From Ideonella sp. (GTDB taxonomy: Bacteria > Pseudomonadota > Gammaproteobacteria > Burkholderiales > Burkholderiaceae_C), in the NCBI GenBank assembly GCA_016721465.1, contig JADKIA010000027.1, forward strand, positions 434,001 through 498,000: a DNA stretch of 64,000 nt, written 5' to 3'. How positions within the stretch are numbered: the stretch's first letter is position 1; the number at the start of each line of letters is the position of its first letter. Positions 8,179-17,519 of the stretch are shown here, piece after piece. The notes beneath the pieces were generated by a model. The model searched no databases. It was not told the origin of the DNA and saw only the letters and a program-made list of their open reading frames with translations. The translations under genes and the position numbers were made by a program.

Positions 8179-9055
8179 ATGTCCTCGATCTCCTTGCAGC
8201 AGAGCGCCTCCGGCCTGGCCGGCGATGTGCGCGGCCTGGACAGCCTGCGCCTGAACGCAGGCAAGGACCCCAAGGGCGCGGCGCGCGCGGCGGCCAAGCA
8301 GTTCGAGGCGCTGTTCATGCAGGAGATCATGAAGAGCATGCGCGCCACCACCATGGCCTCGGGCCTCACCGACAACGCGGCCACCAAGCTCGGCACCGAC
8401 ATGCTCGACACCCAGCTGGCCACCAAGATGAGCGGCCTGCCCGGTGGTCTGGCCGATGTGATTGCGCGGCAGCTGGAGCGGCAGATGGGCCTGCAGCCAG
8501 GGCCGATTCCCAGCACCACGGGGGCCAATCTGAGCCTGTCGCCGATGGCCGCGCCCGGCAGCACGCCGCGCATCCCCGAGAAGAGCGCGGCCGGCTTCAT
8601 CGCCCAGCACAGCGGCGCTGCAGAGGCGGCCGAGAAGGCCACGGGCATTCCCGCCGCCTTCATGCTCAGCCAGGCCGCGCTCGAGTCGGGTTGGGGCAAG
8701 AAGGAAATCACCGCCACCGACGGCACCCCGTCGAACAACCTGTTCGGCATCAAGGCCAGGGCCGAACTGGAAAGGCCCGGTGGCCGAGGTGATGACCACC
8801 GAATACGTGGGTGGCAAGGCGCAGAAGGTGCTGCAGAAGTTTCGCGCCTACGCCAGCCATGCCGAGTCCTTTGCGGACTATGCCAAGCTCATCAAGGACA
8901 GCCCGCGCTATGAACGCGTGGTGGCGGCCGGCGGCGATGCCAAGGGCTTTGCACAGGGCCTGCAGCGCGCCGGCTACGCCACCGATCCGGCCTATGCGGA
9001 CAAGCTGTCACGTGTCATCAACACCACGCTGCGCCTGCAGCGCGGCCAGGTCTGA
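8179..9055 (+). pseudogene. flgJ: FlgJ, rod cap/peptidoglycan hydrolase, frameshifted
   Basis: The N-terminal rod-cap half (to about residue 100; QFEALFMQEIMKSMRATTMA) is intact. The C-terminal muramidase domain begins normally (FMLSQAALESGWGKKEI, catalytic Glu in ALESGWG), then NNLFGIKA. There the frame breaks: the expected continuation (W-K-G-P-V-A-E-V-M-T-T-E-Y) is found in another frame from about 8765 to the stop at 9055. One extra G in the stretch at about 8755-8765 explains it; removing that base restores a 291-residue FlgJ. As read, the protein becomes a 244-residue form with a scrambled tail. This is either a recent mutation or a sequence error. Confidence 0.88.
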
Positions 9056-9113
9056 GGGGCGGCGCGCGATGCGCGACGCTGCCACCGCCACCCTGCACTG
9101 GAGGCCTTGAACC

Positions 9114-11027
9114 ATGTCCAGCTCGATGCTGATGTCCATCGGTACGCAAGCGATGTTCGCGGCCTATGCGCAGCTGAACACCATCAGCAACAACATCGCC
9201 AACGCCAACACCGTGGGCTACTCACGCCAACGCACGATGCAGACCACGGTCGAGGGCCAGGTCACTGGCTCTGGCTACTTCGGGCGTGGCGTCACGGTGG
9301 CCACCGTGGTGCGCGCATCCAACCTGTTCCTGACGCAGCAGGCCGAATCGGCGCGCTCCATGGCGGCGGCCGATGGCACGCAGAGCGACATGCTGCAGCA
9401 GCTGGAAAAGGTGTTCGGCAGCGGCGACGCCGGCCTGGGCCACGCGGCCACGGCGGTGTTCAACGCGTTTTCCGACCTGGCGGCTGCGCCGGCCGATCTT
9501 TCGGCCCGGCAGGCCGTGATCGCGCGCTGCGAAGATCTGGCGTCGATGTGCCGCTCCGACAGCGATCAGATCGAGGCCCTGCAGGCCAACGTGTTCGTCG
9601 ATGTGAAGAATTCGGTGGCCGAAGTGAACACCCTGGCCGCGCAGGTGGCCAAGCTCAACGAGCGCATCGCCAACGCGCTGGGTGTGGGCCACACGCCCAA
9701 TGACCTGATGGACCAACGCGATGCGCTGATCGCCCAGATTGGCGACAAGGTGACGGTGCACACCATCGATGCCAGTGACGGCACCATCAGCCTGTTCGTG
9801 GCCGGCGGCCAGAACCTCGTGCTCGGCAGCCTGGCGGGCAAACTCGTCGTCAGGCCGGATGAGTACGATTCGTCGCGCGCTGCGCTCAGCATCTCGATGT
9901 CGGGTCAGGAGACGCCGCTCGACACGCGCGCCATCGCCGGTGGCTCGCTGGCGGGCGCGCTCACGTTCCAAAATGACGACCTGGTCGAGGCCCGCAATCG
10001 CCTGGGCCAGCTCAGTGCTGCGCTTGCCGTGGCCATGAACAAGCAGCAATCGCATGGCATCGACCTGCAGGGCAACGTCGGTCAGCCGCTGTTCGACTAC
10101 GGCACCCCAAAGGCCTTGCCTGCGGCAACCAACGCCACGGCGGCCGGCGCCTTCGTGGCCTCGTTCGCGCTGGCGATCACCGACGGCGGGGCCTTGCAAG
10201 CCAGCGAATACGAGTTGCAGGCGGATCCGGCCAACCCGGCGCTGTACAACGTGACACGACGCTGCGACGGCAAGGTGTTCTCTGGCGTGGCGGATGGCGC
10301 ATCGATCGATGGGTTCTCCATCACGCTGAACTCCGGACCGCTGGGCCCGCTGGACCGCTTCCTGCTCAAGCCCGTGAGTTGCGCCGCAGCCGACATGGCG
10401 CTGAAGGTGACCAACCCGCGCGCGGTGGCCGCGGGATCGCCGGTCACGGCGGTGGCCTCCACGGCCAACAAGGGCACTGCCACCGTGGGCATGCTCGCCG
10501 TGGTGGCCGACCCCAGCGGCCCCTATCAGCCATTGACGCTCAAGTTCAGCAGCGCCACGGGCGACTACGATCTGCTCGACTCGACCAATGCCGTGGTCGC
10601 AAGCGGCACTTGGGATGCATCCTCGCCCATCAGCTACAACGGCTTTGCGCTCAAGCTGAAGGGCACACCGGCAATGGGTGATGTGTTCAGCATTGCACCC
10701 ACGGCCTATCCGGCGGCCAGCAACGGCAATGCCCTGGCGTTCGATCAGATGGCAAGCACCAGGCTCATCGAAGGCGAGACCTTCAGCGATGCCTACGCCC
10801 AGGTGCTGTCGGGCATGGGCGTGCGCGTGCAGAGTGCCATGAATGCCGCTGAAACCAGCAGTGCGGTGTCGGCCAGTGCGAACCAGGCGCTGGCCAGTGA
10901 GGTTGGCGTCAACCTGGATGAAGAAGCAGCCAAGTTGATCCAGTATCAACAGGCCTACCAGGCCGCTGCCAAGATGCTGACCACGGCGCAGACCGTGATG
11001 GACGTGCTGCTGCAGTTGGGGCGTTGA
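9114..11027 (+). CDS. flgK: FlgK, hook-filament junction protein 1
   Basis: 637 residues, within the FlgK range. The N-terminal part has the axial motif NTISNNIANANTVGYSRQRT. The C-terminus has LDEEAAKLIQYQQAYQAAAK followed by MLTTAQTVMDVLLQLG, the heptad helix of the junction proteins. The large middle region (about 290-560) is the variable exposed domain. It caps the hook before filament growth and is carried by FlgN. A TGGAGG site precedes the ATG. Confidence 0.96.
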   Translation: MSSSMLMSIGTQAMFAAYAQLNTISNNIANANTVGYSRQRTMQTTVEGQVTGSGYFGRGVTVATVVRASNLFLTQQAESARSMAAADGTQSDMLQQLEKVFGSGDAGLGHAATAVFNAFSDLAAAPADLSARQAVIARCEDLASMCRSDSDQIEALQANVFVDVKNSVAEVNTLAAQVAKLNERIANALGVGHTPNDLMDQRDALIAQIGDKVTVHTIDASDGTISLFVAGGQNLVLGSLAGKLVVRPDEYDSSRAALSISMSGQETPLDTRAIAGGSLAGALTFQNDDLVEARNRLGQLSAALAVAMNKQQSHGIDLQGNVGQPLFDYGTPKALPAATNATAAGAFVASFALAITDGGALQASEYELQADPANPALYNVTRRCDGKVFSGVADGASIDGFSITLNSGPLGPLDRFLLKPVSCAAADMALKVTNPRAVAAGSPVTAVASTANKGTATVGMLAVVADPSGPYQPLTLKFSSATGDYDLLDSTNAVVASGTWDASSPISYNGFALKLKGTPAMGDVFSIAPTAYPAASNGNALAFDQMASTRLIEGETFSDAYAQVLSGMGVRVQSAMNAAETSSAVSASANQALASEVGVNLDEEAAKLIQYQQAYQAAAKMLTTAQTVMDVLLQLGR

Positions 11028-11074
11028 TCGCCACGCCACCCGCCCGTTGACCTCCTTGCCTCGATGGACTTGCC

Positions 11075-12274
11075 ATGAGAATCGCCACTGCCAGTCGTTA
11101 CGACGCCACCATCGATTCGCTCCAGCGCCGCCAGGCCGCGCTGACCGACTCACAGGACCAGATGTCCAGTGGCAGGCGCGTGAACAAGCCCAGCGACGAC
11201 CCCACCGCGGCGTCGCGTGCCGAGCGCGCTCACATCCTGCAGCAGCGGATCGAGGCACAGCGCCGCGCTATCGAGTACAGCGGCAACGCCATCCGACTGG
11301 CCGAATCGGCCTTGGGCCAGGCCGGTGACGTGCTGCAGTCGGCCCGCGAAACCCTCGTCAATGCCGGCAACGGCAGCTACAACGCCACCGAGCGCGATTC
11401 GCTGGCCAAGCACCTCAAGCAATTGCGTGGGCAGTTGCTGTCCCAGGCCAACCAGGCCGATGGCAACGGCGGCTACACCTTTGGCGGGCAGGGCAGTCAG
11501 AACGAGCCCTTCCTGGATCAGATCGGGGGCGTCGCCTTCGCCGGCACCGGTGGCCAGATGCAGCTGTCCTCCAGCGAGGAAATGCCCGGAGCCGTGGATG
11601 GCAAGAGCGTCTGGCTCGGTGCGCGCACTGGCAACGGCATCTATGTCACCGGCGCGGACCCGGCCAACACCGGCCACGCCTGGATCGATTCTGGCGGTGT
11701 CACCGACCCGTCCGCGATCACCGGGCATGACTACAGCGTGGTCTTCTCAGACAGCGGTGGCGGCGCGATGACCTATTCGGTGCTCGACGGCGGCGCGCCC
11801 ACGGCCATCGCCGGCCAGCCCTATTCGTCGTCGGCACCGATCACGGTCGACGGCATGACCTTTCGCGTCACTGGCAACCCGGCCGATGGCGACCGCTTCA
11901 CCATCGTGCCATCGCAGGCCGGGCTGGATCCGTTCTCGGTGCTGGACAAGGCCATCGCCGTGCTGAGCGACCCCAATGCCAACAGCGGCCAGATCTCCCA
12001 GGCCGTCAGCAGCGGCTTGCGCGACCTGGACTCGGTGATGGGGCACATGCAATCGGCCCGTTCGGAGGCGGGCGCGACACTGTCGCGGCTGGATTCGATC
12101 GACTCGCGCGAGCAGGACCGTGACCTGTGGGCGAAGTCGGTACAGTCCAGTGCAGAGGACCTGGACATGGTGAGTGCCATCTCGGACTTCAAGAACAAGC
12201 AGACGAACTACCAGGCCGCGTTGCAGACCTATGCCACGGTGCAGCGCATGTCGCTGTTCGACTACATCAAATGA
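11075..12274 (+). CDS. flgL: FlgL, hook-filament junction protein 3
   Basis: 399 residues. It begins MRIATASRYDATIDSLQRRQ and carries the flagellin-like N-terminal pattern QMSSGRRVNKPSDDPTAASR, then the D1 helix. The C-terminus (QTNYQAALQTYATVQRMSLF) is the flagellin-type helix. It joins FlgK to the flagellin filament. The stop overlaps a possible ATG of the next gene (ATGA at 12271), so the HDOD gene may be translated with it. Confidence 0.95.
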   Translation: MRIATASRYDATIDSLQRRQAALTDSQDQMSSGRRVNKPSDDPTAASRAERAHILQQRIEAQRRAIEYSGNAIRLAESALGQAGDVLQSARETLVNAGNGSYNATERDSLAKHLKQLRGQLLSQANQADGNGGYTFGGQGSQNEPFLDQIGGVAFAGTGGQMQLSSSEEMPGAVDGKSVWLGARTGNGIYVTGADPANTGHAWIDSGGVTDPSAITGHDYSVVFSDSGGGAMTYSVLDGGAPTAIAGQPYSSSAPITVDGMTFRVTGNPADGDRFTIVPSQAGLDPFSVLDKAIAVLSDPNANSGQISQAVSSGLRDLDSVMGHMQSARSEAGATLSRLDSIDSREQDRDLWAKSVQSSAEDLDMVSAISDFKNKQTNYQAALQTYATVQRMSLFDYIK

Positions 12275-12312
12275 CATTGGCGCCGGCCAACCCGGCGCTG
12301 GGGAGGAAGCTC

Positions 12313-13511
12313 GTGGAGAAGAATTTGCATCCGGTGTTGGGCCAGGTCACGCTCGGTTACTCGCCGATGATCGACAAGCACCGCGCCATCACCGCCCTGC
12401 GGCTGACCGTGTTTCCGCTGCACAGCGACAAGACGCCGGACTCGGCCGCCCTGCTGGCGGCGCTCGGCGAGGTGTGGCCTGCGGACGGCGGGCGTGTGTC
12501 GCTCAACGTGGCCAGCGAGAGCCTGCTGCAGGGCCTGATGAAATCGCCGCTGCCGCTGAACATGATGGTCGAGGTGCCGTCCTTCATGGCCAGCGATCCA
12601 GCCAATACCGAGTCGCTGCTGGCGCTGTTCAAGCGCGGCAACACCTTGCTGATCAAGGGCCTGCCCACCGCACCGTTGCCACGCGAAGTGCTGCCCTGCT
12701 TTGCCTATTCCATCATCGACCTGGCCGACGAGCGCCGCGACGGCATGCCGCCGCCGGGGGCATCTCACGCAACATCCCGCATGTGCAGGATGGTGTGCGC
12801 ACCATGGTGCAGATGACCGATGCGTTCGGCCGTGGGGCGATCGCGGTGCTGGGTTGGCCCATCGACGACGCCATCGCCTCGCGCGGCAAGGCCCCGCCCG
12901 CGCCGGAAATGCAGGCCATCGTCGAGCTGATCAACCGCGTGGACCTGGAAGAGCCCGCCGAGCGGCTCGAAGGCGTGCTCAAGAACGACCCCACGCTGGC
13001 GTTCAAGCTCATGCGCTACATCAATTCACCGGCATTCGGCCTGTCGGTGGAGATCTCCTCGTTCCGCCATGCCGTGATGATGTTGGGCTACAAGCGCCTG
13101 AAGCGCTGGCTGGCGCTGCTGCTGGCGTCGGCCAGCCGCGACGCCAACCTGCGCCCGGTGATCTACGCGGCCGTGCGCCGCGGCTTGCTGATGGAAGAGC
13201 TGGGCCGCGACAGCGGGCTCGAGGAAGAGCGCCGCAGCGAGCTGTTCATCTGCGGCGTGTTCTCGCTGCTGGACCGGATGATGGGACAGCCCTTCTCCGA
13301 ACTGCTCAAGACCGTGCCGGTGTCCGACGCGGTGCGCGCGGCCCTGTCCGACGGCAAGGGCCCTCTGCAGCCTTTCCTGGAACTGGTGCGCGCCACCGAG
13401 TCCTCGTCCTTCTACGACATCCGCAGCGCTGCCGAGGCCATCCTGATGGGGGTGGCCGACGTCAATTGCGCGGTCCTGCGCGCGCTGGCCGCTGCTCGAC
13501 AGCTCGATTGA
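12313..13511 (+). pseudogene. EAL-like/HDOD signalling protein, frameshifted
   Basis: The first part reads LHPVLGQVTLGYSPMIDKHR and resembles the degenerate EAL half of EAL-HDOD proteins. The second part is a clear HDOD domain (LKNDPTLAFKLMRYINSP, then SSFRHAVMMLGYKRLKRWLA). The two halves lie in different frames. A run of five G at 12756-12760 needs a sixth to join them (restoring PPPGGISRNI). The start is probably the GTG at 12313, behind GGGAGGAAG; an ATG at 12271 overlapping the flgL stop is in the same frame. HDOD proteins often act in motility and cyclic-di-GMP signalling. The homopolymer makes slippage, phase switching or sequencing error all possible. Confidence 0.75.
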
Positions 13512-13591
13512 CGTGCCCCGGCCCGCGCGCTGGCTGATGGCCCGCGCGGCGCGGCGGTGGCCGGGTGGGCAGCGCCGCTAAACTGCGTGGT

Positions 13592-16500
13592 ATGTCCGTG
13601 CTATCGCGCGCTTCGGCGACGCCCACTCCTGCGCAACTGGGGGCGCTGCTCGACAGTGCCGAGGACGCGATGGCGTTGGTGGATGGCCGCGAGCGTGTCA
13701 CCTGGTGCAACCCGGCGGCGATGCGCCTGCTCGGTTGCCAACGCGGCCGGCCCCTGGGCCTGGCTTTTGAACGGCTGGCCGATGCCACCCGACAGGCGTT
13801 GCAGGCCGCGATGGCTGCACCGGCCGCCCACTGGCAACACGTCGGTCGACTCGTCGATGGCCGTGGGCTGCGCCTGAATCTGGCCCCCGGGCCGACCGGC
13901 ACGCGCATGCTGGTGGCTCGAGCGGTGGCGGCCGAGCCCGCGTTGCCGCGGCTGGAATCGCGGGCCACCAGCGAAGTGGTGCGCCTGCTCTGGGACGCCC
14001 CGCAGCCCCTGCTGGTGCAGGACGAACAGTTCACCGTGCTGGCCGCCAACAAGGCCCTGCTGCAGGCGCTGGGCCTGCCCGCACAGCAGGTGCTGGGTCG
14101 CGACGCCATGGACTTCGTGCCTGCCGAGGACCATGCGCTGGTGCTCGAAGCGCGCGAACTGTTGCGTGCGACGCGACCCGACATGGCCGCGGTGCCCGCA
14201 CGTCTGGAATGCCGCCTGCGCGATGCCCAGGGGCGTGAGCGCTGGTTCCGTTTCACGCCGCGGTGGGTGAGCGCGGACGACGGAAGACCACTGGTGATGT
14301 CGATACTGATGGACGTCACGTCCGAGCACCAAGCGCGCGAGCAGGTGGACCGCTCGGTGCACGAGCTGGAGCACTGGTTCGACCTGAGCCCCGTGGGCAT
14401 GCTGGTGTACGACGAGACCGGCCTGGTGTTGCGCAGCAATGCCACGTTCGAGGCGCTGGTGGGCCACACGCCGGTGAGCCTGCGCGAGGCCGCTCCGGAT
14501 CTGTGTCAGCTGCTGGCGTGGGAGGGCAGTGCCATGCACGCCGCCCTGCGGGCCGACGCCCAGGCGCTGGAAGTGCATGCCACCGTCACGTCGCCCGACG
14601 GTCGCGGCCTGCGCCTGCGCGCGCGGCTGCGTGCCTTTCGCACCGGCGACGATCACCTGCGCGTGATGGCGGTGGTGGAGGACCGCAGCTTCGAGGACGA
14701 GCGCGACCTGGCCCAGCTGGAGATCGGCGCGCTGATGGACACGGCGGGCATCGGCGTGGCCACGTACGAGGCTTCGCGCGGCTGGACGCAGAGCCGTGCC
14801 TCGGGCTCCGGCAAGCCGGCCTCGGGTCTGCAGCCGGCGCTGCAGTCCATCCGCCGCGACCAGGTCGAGCCCGCATCCGTGCCCGAGTTCGAGCGGCTGC
14901 AGCGCGCCTTGCGCCAGGGCGAGCGTGCGCAGGTGCGCTATGAGGTGCGGGTGCCCGAGCTGGGCCGGCGCTGGCTGCTCACGCGGGTGGAGCCGGGCGA
15001 GCTGGCGGGTGGCCGTGCCGCGCTGTCGGTGGTCACGCTGGACATCACCGACCAGGAGGAATCGCACCGCCGCAGCGAGCAATTGCTGCGCGAGCTGTCG
15101 GCCATCCTGGACGGCACCAGCGCCGGCATGGCCTACCTGCGCGGCGAACGCCTGGTGCGCTGCAATGCCCGTTTCGAATCCATGCTGGGCCTGTTGCCTG
15201 GCTTGGCGTCGGGCGCCACGCTGAGCGAGTTGCTGGTGGCGCACGAGAGCGCGCTGCAGGTGGCGCGCCGAGCGTTGGCCGAGGACGGCCGCTTCGAGAC
15301 CGAGCTGCGCGTGGGCGAACACTGGTACTCGCTGTCGGTGCGGCGCACGGCGGCGGGTGGCGAGCCCGAGGCCGTGGCCGTGCTCACCGAGGTGACGCGG
15401 CTGAAGGCGCAACAGGCCGAACTGGAAGCCTTGGTGCGCGAACGCGAGCTGATGTTCAACCTGTCCGGCGTGGGCATCAGCTATGTGCAGGACGGTCGCA
15501 TCGCCCGCGCCAACGTGGCGCTGACCCAGCTCACCGGGCGCAGTGCCGAAGAGCTGGCCGGCCTGCCGCTGGCCGAGCTGTTCGAGGACGCGCTGGCCTA
15601 CACCCGTCTGTGGGGCCTGGAGGACGCTCAACTTCAACGCGAGGGCCGCTGGCATGGCGAGCGTCGCCTGAAGCGCCGCGACGGCAGCCTGCTGTGGGTG
15701 CAGGTGACCAAGCGACGCGTCGACCTGCGCGACGCGCAGGCCGGCCTGATCTGCTCCTACGTGGACATCGACGAACGCCGCCAGGCCGAGATCCACATGG
15801 CGCAGGCCCAGTCGTCGCTGCAGCGCATCATCGACACGGCCCCGCTGGCCATCGCCCTGTTCGATGCCGGCACGGGCCAGGTGTTGCGCCTGAACGCGAT
15901 GGCCGGCCAGTTCTTCGGGCGCCCGATTGCCAGCCTGTTGGGGCAGGCCCCCGAGGCCTGGGCCGATGCCGACGAGGCCCTCGCCCTGCGCGCCGACCTG
16001 CAGCGCGCCTTGTCGGGCAGCGACGGCCTGCGCCGCGAGCAACGGCGCCCGGGGGGCCTGGCCGATGCCGCGTCGCGCACCTGGGACGTGCGCATCGTGT
16101 CCACCGGCGCGTCGGACGAACCGCAGGCCTTGCTGGTGGCCAGCGACGTGACCGAACAGCGGGTGGCCGAGCAGGCGCGCTTCGACGCGGCCGTGTCCCA
16201 GCGCGAGATGTTGGTCAAGGAAGTGCACCACCGCATCAAGAACAACCTGCAAGGCGTGGCCGGACTGCTGCAGCAGACCGCCGTGCGCCGGCCCGAGGTG
16301 GCGACGTTGATCAGCGAGGTGGTGGGCCAGGTGCAGGCCATCGCGCAGGTCCACGGTCTGCAGGTCGGCGTGACCGGACCGCTGCGCATCCGCCCGCTGC
16401 TGGAGGCCATCACCGGCTCGGTGCAGCGCACCTTCGGGCGCCCGATCGACATCGAGGTGCAGGGCGGCCCCTCGCATCGCTTCGCCCTGCCCGAAGCCGA

Positions 16501-16807
16501 ATCGATCCCGATCGCGCTGACCATCAACGAGTTGCTCACCAACGCGGTCAAGCACAGCGTTCCGGGCCCCTTGAGTTGCCGCCTGCACTGCGAGGAGGCG
16601 GCAGTCACCATCACCATCACCAGCCCCGGACGCCTGCGCGAGGGCTTCAGCCTGGCCCAGGTGCCGCCCGGGGTGTCCGGCCTGGGCCTGGTGCGCGCCT
16701 TGCTGCCGCGGCGCAGTGCGGCGCTGTCGCTGCAGCAGGACGGCGACCTTGTGCGCGCCGAGGTGCGCCTGCTGCCGCCCAGCTTTCATGTGCTGGAGCC
16801 GCTTTGA
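13592..16807 (+). CDS. Multi-PAS sensor histidine kinase (HisKA_2 type)
   Basis: About 1071 residues, cytoplasmic with no clear membrane segment. There are roughly six PAS-type sensor modules between residue 10 and 870 (for example LLDSAEDAMALVDGRERVTW near the start and LMFNLSGVGISYVQDGRIAR in the middle). The transmitter follows: MLVKEVHHRIKNNLQGVAGL (phospho-His near 878) and an ATPase N-box INELLTNAVKHS. The HHRIKNNLQ box is the HisKA_2/HWE-like class, which commonly pairs with ANTAR regulators; exactly such a regulator follows 35 bases downstream. The ligand is unknown. An in-frame ATG at 13565 would add nine residues. Confidence 0.9.
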   Translation: MSVLSRASATPTPAQLGALLDSAEDAMALVDGRERVTWCNPAAMRLLGCQRGRPLGLAFERLADATRQALQAAMAAPAAHWQHVGRLVDGRGLRLNLAPGPTGTRMLVARAVAAEPALPRLESRATSEVVRLLWDAPQPLLVQDEQFTVLAANKALLQALGLPAQQVLGRDAMDFVPAEDHALVLEARELLRATRPDMAAVPARLECRLRDAQGRERWFRFTPRWVSADDGRPLVMSILMDVTSEHQAREQVDRSVHELEHWFDLSPVGMLVYDETGLVLRSNATFEALVGHTPVSLREAAPDLCQLLAWEGSAMHAALRADAQALEVHATVTSPDGRGLRLRARLRAFRTGDDHLRVMAVVEDRSFEDERDLAQLEIGALMDTAGIGVATYEASRGWTQSRASGSGKPASGLQPALQSIRRDQVEPASVPEFERLQRALRQGERAQVRYEVRVPELGRRWLLTRVEPGELAGGRAALSVVTLDITDQEESHRRSEQLLRELSAILDGTSAGMAYLRGERLVRCNARFESMLGLLPGLASGATLSELLVAHESALQVARRALAEDGRFETELRVGEHWYSLSVRRTAAGGEPEAVAVLTEVTRLKAQQAELEALVRERELMFNLSGVGISYVQDGRIARANVALTQLTGRSAEELAGLPLAELFEDALAYTRLWGLEDAQLQREGRWHGERRLKRRDGSLLWVQVTKRRVDLRDAQAGLICSYVDIDERRQAEIHMAQAQSSLQRIIDTAPLAIALFDAGTGQVLRLNAMAGQFFGRPIASLLGQAPEAWADADEALALRADLQRALSGSDGLRREQRRPGGLADAASRTWDVRIVSTGASDEPQALLVASDVTEQRVAEQARFDAAVSQREMLVKEVHHRIKNNLQGVAGLLQQTAVRRPEVATLISEVVGQVQAIAQVHGLQVGVTGPLRIRPLLEAITGSVQRTFGRPIDIEVQGGPSHRFALPEAESIPIALTINELLTNAVKHSVPGPLSCRLHCEEAAVTITITSPGRLREGFSLAQVPPGVSGLGLVRALLPRRSAALSLQQDGDLVRAEVRLLPPSFHVLEPL

Positions 16808-16842
16808 TGCTCGAGCACACGCGCTGAACGCGAGGGCGATCG

Positions 16843-17487
16843 GTGACAATCGGCGGCATCGGACGAGCACAGGCGCGTGACGTGGCAGACAAGGGCAGGA
16901 TCCTGGTGGTGGACGATGACCGGCTGGTGCTGGCCACGCTGACCCACGGCTTGGCGCAGGCCGGCTACGACATCATCGACGCCGACAACGGCGATGACGC
17001 CATCCTGCTGGCGCGCGAGCACCACCCTGACCTGGCACTGCTGGACATCCGCATGGAAGGCAAGAGCGGCTTCGATGTGGCGGCCTACCTGCGCGAGGTG
17101 CTGCACATCCCGTTCATGTTCCTGTCCGCCTTTGCCGACGAGGACACGGTTCGCCAGGTGCGTGCGCTGGGCGCGGTGGCCTACCTGGTCAAGCCGCTGG
17201 ACATTGGCCAGATCGTGCCGGCCGTCGAGGCGGCCTTCGCCAACTTGCCTGCCCGCAGCGAGGGCGTGGCGGCGCGCGCCGCTGCAGTGGTGCTGCCAAC
17301 GCCCTGGCCGAGTGTCGAGTTGGTGTCGCTGGCCGTGGGCGTGCTGATGCACCGCCATTCCTTGTCGCGCCAAGACGCCTTGGTGCGGCTGCAGCGCGTG
17401 GCCACCGATGAGGGCCGCAGCCTGGCCGACCAGGCGGGCCGCCTGGTGGACGCCGTGGAAATGCTGGCCAAGTCCGGCGCCACCTGA
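16843..17487 (+). CDS. Response regulator with ANTAR RNA-binding output
   Basis: 214 residues: a receiver domain (ILVVDDDRLVL, phospho-Asp in LALLDIRMEGKSG, conserved Lys in AYLVKPL), then a C-terminal three-helix ANTAR segment (AVGVLMHRHSLSRQDALVRL, then RSLADQAGRLVDAVEML). ANTAR proteins bind paired hairpins in nascent RNA and prevent termination, so this pair probably controls read-through of a target mRNA. The GTG at 16843 has a GAGGG site at good spacing; a second GTG at 16882 would start just before the receiver. The cognate kinase is immediately upstream. Confidence 0.9.
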   Translation: MTIGGIGRAQARDVADKGRILVVDDDRLVLATLTHGLAQAGYDIIDADNGDDAILLAREHHPDLALLDIRMEGKSGFDVAAYLREVLHIPFMFLSAFADEDTVRQVRALGAVAYLVKPLDIGQIVPAVEAAFANLPARSEGVAARAAAVVLPTPWPSVELVSLAVGVLMHRHSLSRQDALVRLQRVATDEGRSLADQAGRLVDAVEMLAKSGAT

Positions 17488-17519
17488 GCCGCGCGCCCTG
17501 CAGGCGCCGACCGGGGAGG

